Shown piece by piece: positions 1 to 12,428 of a stretch of 64,000 nt of DNA; positions within the stretch are counted from its first letter, which is position 1, and the number at the start of each line of letters is the position of its first letter. The stretch comes from Endoryza foliicola (GTDB taxonomy: Bacteria; Bacteroidota; Bacteroidia; Chitinophagales; Chitinophagaceae). The notes under the pieces were generated by a model. The model worked only from the letters and a program-made list of their open reading frames with translations. It was not told the origin of the DNA and did not search any database. Made by a program: the position numbers and the translations under genes. The stretch is taken from positions 1,674,001 through 1,738,000 of the forward strand of contig OZ245715.1 of the NCBI GenBank assembly GCA_965226965.1, read 5' to 3'.

Positions 1-446
1 TTACGTGCTACTTTGATTCGATTTTCAGTTCCTTCAAGTTGCGCTTGCAAATCGCGGAAGTTCTGAGTTGCTTTCAAATCAGGATAAGCTTCTGAAACAG
101 CCAACAATCTGCCCAATGCTCCACTTAAACCGGCCTGCGCCTGTTGAAACTCAGCCAATTTTTCAGGTGTAATATTTGTTGGGTCAACCTGAATTGAAGT
201 GGCTTTTGAACGTGCACTGATCACAGCTTCCAGTGTTTCTTTTTCGAAGTTAGCAGCACCTTTAACTGTTTCAACCAAGTTTCCGATCAAATCATTTCTT
301 CTTTGATACTCACTTTGCACATTCGCCCATTTCGCTCTTACATCCTCATCTTTCGAAACCAATCCATTATAGCTGCTACAGCCACAACCGCCTAATATCA
401 AAATCAATCCAAAAATTGCAATCAAAGCAATGTTACGTGTACTCAT
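1..446 (-). CDS. lemA: LemA family protein (3' end outside window)
   Basis: The minus-strand frame starts at the ATG at 446 and runs off the left edge, so only about 148 N-terminal residues are seen. The start MSTRNIALIAIFGLILILGGCG is an N-terminal membrane segment. It is followed by the LemA-type sequence SSYNGLVSKDEDVRAKWANV and then a helical region rich in Q, E and A (NLVETVKGAANFEKETLEAV). LemA proteins are membrane-anchored helical proteins of poorly defined function, often next to a TPM-domain (YgcG-like) protein. The neighbour that could confirm this lies outside the window. Confidence 0.9.
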   Translation of the reverse strand, partial: MSTRNIALIAIFGLILILGGCGCSSYNGLVSKDEDVRAKWANVQSEYQRRNDLIGNLVETVKGAANFEKETLEAVISARSKATSIQVDPTNITPEKLAEFQQAQAGLSGALGRLLAVSEAYPDLKATQNFRDLQAQLEGTENRIKVAR

Positions 447-631
447 TTTCTATTGAAGTTTTATTTTATGAATTTTTAATTCCTTGTCAAGATACTACAT
501 TATTAGTTGCAGCCTTTCTTCGTTCATTACATTTCCGATACGGCTTTTTTATTGCAACCCTGCTTCATTTATGTTTTCTACCCACAAACCTCTTTAATCA
601 GCATTTAACGCTGTTAAGACGGGTAAAGGCA

Positions 632-639
632 TAATTTTG
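632..639 (+). promoter_or_regulatory. -7 promoter box of the sugar dehydrogenase gene
   Basis: TAATTTTG matches the Bacteroidota -7 consensus TAnnTTTG and lies 24 bp before the ATG at 664. It overlaps an in-frame TTG at 637, which is therefore unlikely to be the start codon. No clear TTTG -33 box is seen 19-20 bp upstream. Confidence 0.5.
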
Positions 640-663
640 GTTGTACCTGTAAAAACAATTCGT

Positions 664-1785
664 ATGCTGAAGAGAATGCTCTATACCTCCTTGGTCCTGT
701 CCTCCCTCATTCTTGCCGCAAATTGCAGCAAGTCGAAGTCTAACACAGGCGGAGGCGGTACAACCGATACTACTACTACTCCAGTCGTTTTAAGCGATAA
801 AATACTTTCTTCCGGACTTACCATGCCATGGGATCTGGTTTGGGCTCCCGATAATACCATCTGGTTTACCCAGAAATCCGGAATCATTTCGAAAGTAGAC
901 CCAGCCAACGGGTCCGTTTCTAACTTGCTCACTATCAGCGATGTAGTGGTTAGGGGAGAAGGCGGACTTCTTGGAATGGCTTTTCATCCCTCTTTTGCTT
1001 CCAATCCCTACTTATACGTGGTATATGATTATCTTAAAGGGTCCGCATATAGAGAAAAAGTGGTTCGTTACACTGTAAGTGGCAACAACCTTTCAAGCCC
1101 GACTATCATCTTTGACAATATCATTGCCGATAATAATCATAATGGCTCTCGATTAGTGATTGTAGGCGATAAACTTTTCATCTCAACAGGTGATGCAGTG
1201 GAAACGTCATATCCGCAAGATCCCAACTCTGTAAATGGAAAAATCCTTAGAATTAACCTTGACGGGTCCATCCCTTCCGATAACCCCGTTTCCGGCAATC
1301 CATATTGGAGTTTCGGACACCGCAATCCTCAAGGCTTGGTATACGCTAATGGCATCCTCTATTCCTCCGAGCATGGTCCCAATAACGACGACGAAATCAA
1401 TATCATTGAAAAAGGCAGAAACTACGGATGGCCAACTGTTATGGGATTTTGCGACAACTCTTCCGAAACAGCCTTCTGTTCTTCAAACAATGTAAAAGAA
1501 CCCATCAAAGCTTGGACACCTACCATTGCAACTTGCGGTTTGGATTACTACAACAATGCTAAAATCCCGCAATGGAAAAACTCTTTGTTGCTCGCAACAT
1601 TGAAAAACTCACGCTTGTATCAACTTAAACTCAACGCAACTTTTAATGCCGTTACGGAAACAAACGAATTCTATAATGGGAAATTTGGACGTTTGAGAGA
1701 CGTTCTAGTGGCCCCCACAGGGAAAGTATACCTTTGCACCAGCAACGGCTCAGATGATAAAATCATCGAAATAAGCGCACCATAA
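664..1785 (+). CDS. PQQ-dependent sugar dehydrogenase-like lipoprotein (GSDH family)
   Basis: The protein has 373 residues from the ATG at 664. It begins with a lipoprotein signal (LILAANC lipobox) and a Gly/Thr-rich linker, then a six-bladed propeller of the glucose/sorbosone dehydrogenase family. Family hallmarks seen are SFGHRNPQGLVY, SSEHGPNNDDEINII and GRNYGWP. Members oxidise aldose sugars with PQQ in the periplasm, but many Bacteroidota homologues have no tested substrate, so the function is a family-level inference. The gene is followed by a bidirectional terminator shared with the convergent aminopeptidase gene. Confidence 0.85.
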   Translation: MLKRMLYTSLVLSSLILAANCSKSKSNTGGGGTTDTTTTPVVLSDKILSSGLTMPWDLVWAPDNTIWFTQKSGIISKVDPANGSVSNLLTISDVVVRGEGGLLGMAFHPSFASNPYLYVVYDYLKGSAYREKVVRYTVSGNNLSSPTIIFDNIIADNNHNGSRLVIVGDKLFISTGDAVETSYPQDPNSVNGKILRINLDGSIPSDNPVSGNPYWSFGHRNPQGLVYANGILYSSEHGPNNDDEINIIEKGRNYGWPTVMGFCDNSSETAFCSSNNVKEPIKAWTPTIATCGLDYYNNAKIPQWKNSLLLATLKNSRLYQLKLNATFNAVTETNEFYNGKFGRLRDVLVAPTGKVYLCTSNGSDDKIIEISAP

Positions 1786-1805
1786 AAATTGAACGATCTA
1801 CATAC

Positions 1806-1842
1806 AAAAAGGCCGCCTCGATCAGTTCGAAGCGGCCTTTTT
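1806..1842. terminator. Bidirectional terminator between convergent genes
   Basis: A perfect 11-bp stem (AAAAAGGCCGC with GCGGCCTTTTT) with a 15-nt loop lies between the sugar dehydrogenase and aminopeptidase genes. A-runs on one side and T-runs on the other let it act in both directions. Confidence 0.85.
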
Positions 1843-1877
1843 CTATTTCGGAACTAATTAGTTAGTCCAACCTAATA

Positions 1878-4355
1878 CTACATCTTCGACTTTATATAGT
1901 CGATCTGTTCTTGTAAACTTGCTTTATCTCCACCTTTCTCTTTCTGCGCCTCTTTCTTCGTCATAATTCCTTTCAAGAAATTATTGATAACCGGTGTAAT
2001 TCCGTATTGCTCAGGAATTGCTTTTCTGAATGCAACCACCAAATCAACTCCTTCTTTCAGTTGCTTAGTATCCGTAACCTTCGCCAGCATATCACATAAA
2101 GCCTGTGTCATTTCGAATTTGTCTTGAGAAATTGGCATGTTTTTATAAGCCAAGGCTACTGTTTCGAATACGGAAGGATCGCCTGACTGGATCAAAATTT
2201 TCACTCTTGCAGCCTGAAGTCTACCTTTAACTGTTTCAGGAACTTTTTTAGCTTCCGCCAATCCTAGATCGGGATCAATACCATACAATGCTTCTAATGA
2301 TGCACCGGCAACAGAATAAGAAGAATCAGTAAGGCCTTTTTGGTACAAAGCTTTATAATCAGGATTTTCTGTTACCGACAAGAAATCAATAGCAACAGCT
2401 TTTACTGTTGTTTTCTTGTCGTTCTTCGCCATATCTTCTACAATTGGTAAAGCGCTGCTACGAATGCTCTCCTTTTTAATGTCCAATCGTCCTAGTGTAA
2501 ATCCGCGAAGATCACTTGATGGATCTTTTAATCCCAATGATATGATTTCCCATGCTTTCGGCTCCGATTGTTTCTTCAATGCAGCTTCGATCGCTTCTCT
2601 TCTATCCATATAAAGCCCTGCATTCTTCATTTGGAATAAATACTGGTCCAAGGTTTTATTGTCTTTTTTCTCAGCCAACAAGATCTTATCTCCATCAAAA
2701 TTGATCAAATCCGGACGAGTAGCGTATTTGAAAACAAACGTATCGTTCTTATCATCGATCCATACATTCTTGCGCTCTTTCTTTGATCCATAATAAAGAT
2801 CAATGGCCACCGGCAATTTGAAGACCTTGTCTCCGGCTTGGGTTTGTTTCACAACCACCGCCACTTCTTTTCTTGCTTCATCGTAAATGTAATCAACACT
2901 TAATTTCGGATGACCGCTTCCATAATACCATTGATTGAAGAACCAATTCAAATCCTTTCCGGTCACTTCTTCAAATGCCAATCTTAAATGATGTGCTTCT
3001 GCTGCTTTGTATTTATTGGTGGTTAAATACAAATTCAAGGCTTTGAAGAAAGCACTGTCTCCCACATAGTTTCTCAACATGTGTAAGATGCGTCCACCTT
3101 TATTATAGCTAACTGCGTCAAACATATCTTCACGATCAGCATAATGGAATCGAACCAAATCTTTTTTCTCACTACCACTGCCAAGATATCCCACCATATC
3201 GCTATAGTTATGGGCATCAGCAGCGTCTTTGCCCCATTTGTACTCGTTCCAAAGCACTTCGCTGTAATTTGCAAATGATTCATTTACGGTAAGGTTGCTC
3301 CAACTCTCTGCTGTAACATAATCGCCAAACCAATGGTGAAATAATTCATGCGCAACAACACCTTCCCACTGATTTCCATCAACTAATTCTCTAGCGTCTT
3401 GCTGAGCCGATTCTCCGTGCAGGGTAGTAGTAGTGTTTTCCATCGCACCACTAACATAGTCTCTGCCTGTAATTTGAGCATACTTTACCCAAGGGTAATC
3501 TATACCAGTAATTCTGGAGTAAAAAGCCATCATTTCCGGAGTTAGTCCAAAGATCTTTCTTGCTACTGATTCGTATTCTTTCTCTACATAGTAACTGATT
3601 TCTTTTCCTTTGTAGCTATCTTTTACAATTGCGTAATCGCCAACGCCAATGAAGAATAAGTAAGGAGAGTGTGGTTGATCCATCTTCCAAGTATCAGTTC
3701 TGGTACCATCCGTATTCTTCTTTTGTGATACCAACTTGCCATTTGAAAGTGACACATATTTTGCAGGAACCGTTAAATTAAACTCCTGAGTACACTTTTG
3801 ATTCGGTTTGTCGATAATAGGAACCCAAACAGAAGTTCCTTCTGTTTCACCTTGCGTCCAAATTTGCGTTGGCTTTGTTTTATCTTCTCCCAATGGATTG
3901 ATAAAGTACAAGCCTTTTGCATCTGTGATCGCTGCACTTCCTTTTGCTTTATAATCATTGGGCTTTGCGATATAAGCCACATAAATCGTATAGGTTTCTT
4001 CTTTTTTGTACGATTTATCAAGTTTTATGCGCAATTCCAATCCATTGTAATCGTAGTTGAGTACCTGATTTTTATTGTTTTTAACAACGGCTACTTGTTG
4101 AATTTCCATGCCCTTCGCATCCAATAATAAGGAGTCTGTAGCATAAAAATGAGGCTTTAATTGAAGCCACACTTTACCAATGGCCTGACTTTTGGAGTAG
4201 TCGAAACGAATGTCCAATTTGGTGTGAATGAGATCGTTGATTTTGGAACTGGATTCACGATAGATCTTTTCCCAGCTGGTATCAGCAGCTTCTTCTTGTG
4301 CAAACGCTCCGTATCCTATGAGAAGGAGGGCCGCTGCTGCAATGACTTTTTTCAT
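1878..4355 (-). CDS. M1 family zinc aminopeptidase, secreted
   Basis: An 825-residue protein with a signal peptide ending near GAFAQ. It carries the exopeptidase signature GAMEN at about residue 303 and the zinc motif HELFH at about 337, followed after 18 residues by the third zinc ligand in NESF. This HExxH-x18-E spacing defines the gluzincin M1 family, which removes N-terminal amino acids from peptides. The C-terminal 250 residues are helical and HEAT-like (repeated DFLSVTENPDYKALYQKG-type segments), as in M1 enzymes of this phylum. A periplasmic or surface role in peptide use is inferred from the signal peptide. A TATCTTTA sequence (plus 4380-4387) is a plausible -7 box. Confidence 0.93.
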   Translation of the reverse strand: MKKVIAAAALLLIGYGAFAQEEAADTSWEKIYRESSSKINDLIHTKLDIRFDYSKSQAIGKVWLQLKPHFYATDSLLLDAKGMEIQQVAVVKNNKNQVLNYDYNGLELRIKLDKSYKKEETYTIYVAYIAKPNDYKAKGSAAITDAKGLYFINPLGEDKTKPTQIWTQGETEGTSVWVPIIDKPNQKCTQEFNLTVPAKYVSLSNGKLVSQKKNTDGTRTDTWKMDQPHSPYLFFIGVGDYAIVKDSYKGKEISYYVEKEYESVARKIFGLTPEMMAFYSRITGIDYPWVKYAQITGRDYVSGAMENTTTTLHGESAQQDARELVDGNQWEGVVAHELFHHWFGDYVTAESWSNLTVNESFANYSEVLWNEYKWGKDAADAHNYSDMVGYLGSGSEKKDLVRFHYADREDMFDAVSYNKGGRILHMLRNYVGDSAFFKALNLYLTTNKYKAAEAHHLRLAFEEVTGKDLNWFFNQWYYGSGHPKLSVDYIYDEARKEVAVVVKQTQAGDKVFKLPVAIDLYYGSKKERKNVWIDDKNDTFVFKYATRPDLINFDGDKILLAEKKDNKTLDQYLFQMKNAGLYMDRREAIEAALKKQSEPKAWEIISLGLKDPSSDLRGFTLGRLDIKKESIRSSALPIVEDMAKNDKKTTVKAVAIDFLSVTENPDYKALYQKGLTDSSYSVAGASLEALYGIDPDLGLAEAKKVPETVKGRLQAARVKILIQSGDPSVFETVALAYKNMPISQDKFEMTQALCDMLAKVTDTKQLKEGVDLVVAFRKAIPEQYGITPVINNFLKGIMTKKEAQKEKGGDKASLQEQIDYIKSKM

Positions 4356-4451
4356 AAATAGATTAAATATTGTTCGGGCTAAAGATAAGAGAGCCTTTTC
4401 TTAATATTTATGAAAAATTGGATAAATTGACGTCGGCTCAATGCAATTAGT

Positions 4452-4459
4452 TAGTTTTG
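4452..4459 (+). promoter_or_regulatory. -7 promoter box upstream of the DUF4476-like gene
   Basis: TAGTTTTG fits TAnnTTTG. A TTG at 4427-4429 is a weak -33 candidate with a 22-bp spacer. Transcription would begin near 4465, after the in-frame ATG at 4441, which favours the ATG at 4486. Confidence 0.5.
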
Positions 4460-4485
4460 TGTACAGTAGAAATCCATTCCGGTTC

Positions 4486-5814
4486 ATGAAAAAATGTACG
4501 TTTCTCGCCTTACTGTTAACGCTTTCCGCCGCTGTATCAGCGCAGCAAGACTATTTCTTCGCCATAGAAGCAGATAAAGCACAACCTTTTTCAGTTAGAA
4601 TTCAAGATAAAAACTTTAGTTCCTCGGCAGATGGATATTTGTTGATCGGCAAATTGAAGGATACTGTTTATGAACTAAAAGTCAATTTCCCCAAGAACTC
4701 TTTTCCCGAACAGACATTCAAAGTGGCCGTGAACAGGAAAGACAAAGGCTTTCAGTTGAAGAAAACAGGTGACCAAACTTGGTCTCTTTACAACTGGCAA
4801 ACCATGGAATTGATCGCTGCTCAGTCGGCGGAAGAAAGTGCCGCAGTAGTGAAAACAGAAACTCCAAAGCCTACAAAACCCGCCGTAAATGGTTTCGCCA
4901 ACATGATGGCAGCGGTAGTGAACGATAACGATGTGTTGAAAGATCGAACCAAAACTGCGGTTCCTCCTAAAGATGCTCCCAAGCAAACGGCACCGGCAAA
5001 CCCGCCTACACCGGATGTAACGGTTGCAGAACCTGCAAAGCCTGCTATCAAAGTGATTCAAGTAGATCCGGAACCTGTTAAACTTAAGGACTCCGCAGAA
5101 ACAGCACCCGCCAATCCCGTTGTTAAAACAATCACTCCAACTCCCGAAATTGTAGATAAACCAACAAAAGATAGTACCATCGCTGCTCCGGTTAAGCCTG
5201 CTGTTCAACAGCCCACGGCTGAAAGTAACACGTCAATTCCAAAAGATAGTTTAGTAGCTGCCCCTGCAAAGCCTAAAATTGAAACGGCCACTCAAACACC
5301 GGAACCGGTTGCAGTGCCTAAAACGCCAATGCCTTCAATCCAAATTATTTCAGACAGAACCATTGATAAAGGACGCGAAATCATCTATAAAGCAGGAGAC
5401 GAGGATTCAATTACAGTGATCATTCCTCTAGACGATGTTTCTAAACCTGTTGTAAAAACTGGGGTAGATTCTACTTTGTCGGCGAAGCCTACAGTTGATT
5501 CTTCAGCCAGAGCGGATAAAAGCACCGGTCTTCTTATTGCTACAGACTTAGACTTAGATAAATTGCGCGTTCAAATGATGGAAACAGCTACCACCGATCA
5601 ACGATTGTTGGTGGCAAAAAAGGCATTTGCCCTTAAATCCTATTCAACAAAGCAAGTAAAAGGACTCACCGAACTATTTTATTCTGAAGTATTTAAGTTT
5701 CAATTTCTTGAATCTGCCTATCCTACTATTACCGATAAAGAAGCTTTTAAAGAGCTGGTAGTGTTGTTTTCTCAAGACTATTACATTCGTAAGTTCCAAG
5801 AAATGGTAAAATAG
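4486..5814 (+). CDS. Secreted protein with Pro/Lys/Thr-rich linker and DUF4476-like C-terminus
   Basis: A 442-residue protein from the ATG at 4486. It has a clear signal peptide (MKKCTFLALLLTLSAAVSAQ), a small N-terminal beta-rich domain of about 100 residues, and then about 230 residues of low-complexity sequence rich in P, K, T, A and V with repeated PAKP/DSxxAAP-like words. The last 85 residues (MMETATTDQRLLVAKKAF, FKFQFLESAYPTITDK) resemble the Bacteroidota DUF4476 domain. The function of that domain is not known. The linker suggests a cell-envelope protein reaching across the periplasm or interacting with a surface. It is followed after 19 nt by truA. Confidence 0.75.
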   Translation: MKKCTFLALLLTLSAAVSAQQDYFFAIEADKAQPFSVRIQDKNFSSSADGYLLIGKLKDTVYELKVNFPKNSFPEQTFKVAVNRKDKGFQLKKTGDQTWSLYNWQTMELIAAQSAEESAAVVKTETPKPTKPAVNGFANMMAAVVNDNDVLKDRTKTAVPPKDAPKQTAPANPPTPDVTVAEPAKPAIKVIQVDPEPVKLKDSAETAPANPVVKTITPTPEIVDKPTKDSTIAAPVKPAVQQPTAESNTSIPKDSLVAAPAKPKIETATQTPEPVAVPKTPMPSIQIISDRTIDKGREIIYKAGDEDSITVIIPLDDVSKPVVKTGVDSTLSAKPTVDSSARADKSTGLLIATDLDLDKLRVQMMETATTDQRLLVAKKAFALKSYSTKQVKGLTELFYSEVFKFQFLESAYPTITDKEAFKELVVLFSQDYYIRKFQEMVK

Positions 5815-5833
5815 GAACCCGTATTTTCGCTCT

Positions 5834-6595
5834 ATGACACGTTATTTCATGGAGTTGGCTTACATGGGAGGTCCTTTTGCCGGTTTTCAGGTGCAGGACA
5901 ATGCTGTTACTGTACAGTCAGAAGTTGAGAAAGCACTCCATACTTTTTTCCGACACGAAATTGCGCTAACGGGTTCATCTAGAACTGATACGGGTGTTCA
6001 TGCGCGACAGAATTACTTTCATTTTGATTTTGAGGGTGGTATTTCCGAGAAAGCCGTCTATAATTTGAATGCAATAGTTCATCCGGCCATTGTAATTAAG
6101 CGAATTGTGGCGATGCAGCCATCGGCACATAGTCGGTTCGATGCAGTAAGCAGAGAATACGAGTATACGGTTTTGTGGGGCAAAGATCCATTTCGATCAG
6201 ATAGAAGCTATCGATATCCTTTCCCTTTAGATCTGGCTTTATTGAGGGAGGCGGCGGAAATAGTGAAGGGCTATTCCGATTTTGCGAGTTTTTCTAAAAG
6301 GGGGTCGCAAGTACGTACTACTATATGCAGTATTGAGCGGAGTGAATGGGAGGCGATAGAGGGTGGATTTGTATACCGGGTAAGGGGCAGTCGTTTTTTA
6401 AGGGGGATGGTGCGTGGATTAGTTGGAACGATGTTAAAAGTAGGGCGTAAAAAGTGGTCGATAGAGGAGTTCAAAAGCATCATTGAAATGAAAGATGCTA
6501 CCAGAGCGGATTTTTCGGTACCGGGTCATGGCTTAAGTTTGATAAAAGTGAATTATGAAGAAGGGTATTTTGAGAGAGGCGGCAAGAAAGTTTAA
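5834..6595 (+). CDS. truA: tRNA pseudouridine synthase A
   Basis: A 253-residue protein that makes pseudouridine at positions 38-40 of the tRNA anticodon arm. The catalytic aspartate is D52 in SSRTDTGVHA. Other TruA landmarks are the N-terminal LAYMGGPFAGFQ strand, HSRFDAVSREYEYTV and the C-terminal GSRFLRGMVRGLVGTML segment. The length is normal for the family. It lies just upstream of the rRNA promoter array, with no obvious terminator between them. Confidence 0.95.
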   Translation: MTRYFMELAYMGGPFAGFQVQDNAVTVQSEVEKALHTFFRHEIALTGSSRTDTGVHARQNYFHFDFEGGISEKAVYNLNAIVHPAIVIKRIVAMQPSAHSRFDAVSREYEYTVLWGKDPFRSDRSYRYPFPLDLALLREAAEIVKGYSDFASFSKRGSQVRTTICSIERSEWEAIEGGFVYRVRGSRFLRGMVRGLVGTMLKVGRKKWSIEEFKSIIEMKDATRADFSVPGHGLSLIKVNYEEGYFERGGKKV

Positions 6596-6667
6596 AAAAT
6601 ATTTGGAGCTACAATGCAGTGTGGGAGAGGGTTTCAAAAATAAACAGCAAAAAAGGTTCAAAATAAA

Positions 6668-7048
6668 TTTGTTGGGAAGTGAATGCTCCTTATCTTTGCG
6701 GCCCGCTTTACAAAAAACGGGTAGTTCTTAAAGTGATTGACGCGAGAAAGTGACGAAAAAAAAGTTTGAAAAAAACGCGAAAAAAATTGGTGGTGAATGT
6801 GAAACGGTCTATCTTTGCAACCCCTTTCAAAACGAGGTAGTTCTTACGATAGAAGTGATTGAAAAGCGAATAAAAAAACTTTAAAAAAATCACGAAAAAA
6901 GTTGGCGGTGAAAATAGAGTTAACTATCTTTGCAGCCCGCTTTTAAAAAGCGAAAGTTCTTCAAAAAAAGTACTGGTTAATGAGAAGAAAAAATCTTCGA
7001 AAAAAATCAAGAAAAATTTGGTGAAAATAAAAAAGGCTCTTACCTTTG
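6668..7048 (+). promoter_or_regulatory. Four tandem rRNA promoters in about 116-bp direct repeats
   Basis: Four -7 boxes of the Bacteroidota type stand in series: TATCTTTG at 6691-6698, 6810-6817 and 6925-6932, and TACCTTTG at 7041-7048. Each has a TTTG/TTGG -33 box 19-20 bp upstream (6668-6671, 6787-6790, 6902-6905, 7017-7020). Long A-tracts that resemble UP elements precede the later three. Spacings of 119, 115 and 116 bp and shared flanking words (TTGGnGGTGAA before, TAGTTCTT after) show that the units arose by tandem duplication. They drive the rRNA operon. Confidence 0.9.
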
Positions 7049-7089
7049 CAACCCCAATCAAAAATGGGGCGGCAAAATAAAGCCGAAAG

Positions 7090-7100
7090 ATCTTTGAAAG
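7090..7100 (+). promoter_or_regulatory. boxA-like antitermination site in the rRNA leader
   Basis: GATCTTTGAAA resembles the boxA antitermination sequence and lies in the leader between the last promoter and 16S. A related GCTCTTTGACA stands at 9116-9126 in the 16S-23S spacer, as expected for an rrn operon. The assignment is by resemblance only. Confidence 0.5.
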
Positions 7101-7220
7101 TTTGGAAGCAACAGCACGTAAATCAATGATTTACGGTAAGGTTTAGCGACATTTAATTATTAGACACAAACGTTATTTTTCCGAGAGAAAATTTAACGCC
7201 AACGGTCAAAACTCATTTAC

Positions 7221-8748
<1,528 letters not shown>

Positions 8749-8853
8749 TAGAGATTGCAAATCTTTTTGGTTGTTGCTTCTACTTACTTTCAATTTTTTT
8801 AAGTTCTTTACAACTCTTCAATGTAAACCCGCTAATTAGTGGGCTGCAGAAAC

Positions 8854-8931
8854 AGATCCGTAGCTCAGCCTGGTTAGAGCACTACACTGATAATGTAGGG
8901 GTCAGCAGTTCAAATCTGCTCGGGTCTACCA
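8854..8931 (+). tRNA. tRNA-Ile (GAT)
   Basis: The acceptor stem AGATCCG pairs with CGGGTCT. The anticodon loop CTGATAA gives anticodon GAT, and the T arm contains TTCAAAT. The 3' CCA is encoded. It is the usual first tRNA of a bacterial 16S-23S spacer. Confidence 0.95.
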
Positions 8932-8941
8932 AAACCAAAAC

Positions 8942-9015
8942 GGGGGGTTAGCTCAGTTGGCTAGAGCATCTGCCTTGCACGCAGAGGGTCATCGGTTCGA
9001 CTCCGATATCCTCCA
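8942..9015 (+). tRNA. tRNA-Ala (TGC)
   Basis: The acceptor GGGGGGT pairs with ATCCTCC, with G-U wobbles. The anticodon loop CTTGCAC gives TGC, and the T loop is TTCGACT. The discriminator A is followed by CAA, so CCA is not encoded, unlike the adjacent tRNA-Ile. Confidence 0.95.
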
Positions 9016-9180
9016 CAAAAAAGTTCTTTTTATTAGGTAATGCCTGTGAGGCTTCCAATGGCTCGAAACCATATTATCTGCTTCGTTTCTTACTGTTCAT
9101 TCAGTACTAAACATAGCTCTTTGACATATTGGGATAAATTTTTAATAAGTTGTAAACGACGAGTAACGAAAGTAACTCTT

Positions 9181-12053
<2,873 letters not shown>

Positions 12054-12139
12054 TTTTTTTTAATGATTTTTATTAAAAGACTTCGTTAACGTCTTTACAA
12101 CTTCCCAATATGTAAATTATTTGCCGCAAGGCTCATATT

Positions 12140-12254
12140 CTTATGGTGGTTTTTCCAAGGGTGTTCACCTCTTCCCATACCGAACAGAGAAGTTAAGCCC
12201 CTTTTGGCCGATGGTACTGCACCACAATGCGGGAGAGTAGGTAGCTGCCATATT
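12140..12254 (+). rRNA. rrf: 5S ribosomal RNA
   Basis: About 115 nt with the terminal helix TATGGTGG/GCTGCCATA. The conserved core TCCCATACCGAACAGAGAAG and CGATGGTACTGC...GGGAGAGTAGG are present. The spacer from 23S (12054-12139) holds only a weak hairpin. Confidence 0.93.
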
Positions 12255-12259
12255 CTTTG

Positions 12260-12290
12260 ATCCCGATCAGAAATGATCGGGATTTTTTTT
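12260..12290 (+). terminator. rRNA operon terminator
   Basis: A perfect 10-bp stem (ATCCCGATCA with TGATCGGGAT) with a GAAA loop is followed by seven Ts, directly after 5S. Confidence 0.93.
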
Positions 12291-12299
12291 GCCCCTAAC

Positions 12300-12412
12300 T
12301 CATCATTTCACCTTTTTCCTCGTTTCCTAGTTTCCTCTTTTCCTCGCCTCCTCGTTCCTCATATCTTCGTCTCCTCGTTTCCTCCTCTCCCCAACTTATC
12401 GTATCTTCCATC
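12300..12412 (+). repeat. CT-rich CCTCGTTTCC repeat tract
   Basis: A pyrimidine-rich stretch made of variants of CCTCGTTTCCTC and CTCCTCG lies just before the Asp-box gene. The same words recur near 22192-22230, 24182-24290 (on the other strand) and 24610-24780. Confidence 0.6.
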
Positions 12413-12428
12413 TCTCAACCAAACTAAC

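Noticed and set aside
416..634. 72-codon plus-strand frame before the sugar dehydrogenase gene
   Set aside because: It overlaps the start of lemA and the promoter region, and its sequence shows no protein-like pattern beyond AT-driven hydrophobic residues.
4675..5208. 177-codon Cys/Arg-rich frame on the minus strand
   Set aside because: It is the antisense of the Pro/Lys/Thr-rich linker of the DUF4476-like gene; its composition is a shadow of those codons.
12060..12110. Terminator between 23S and 5S
   Set aside because: The weak hairpin AAAGAC..GTCTTT has no T-run and would cut off 5S; it is more likely a processing structure.
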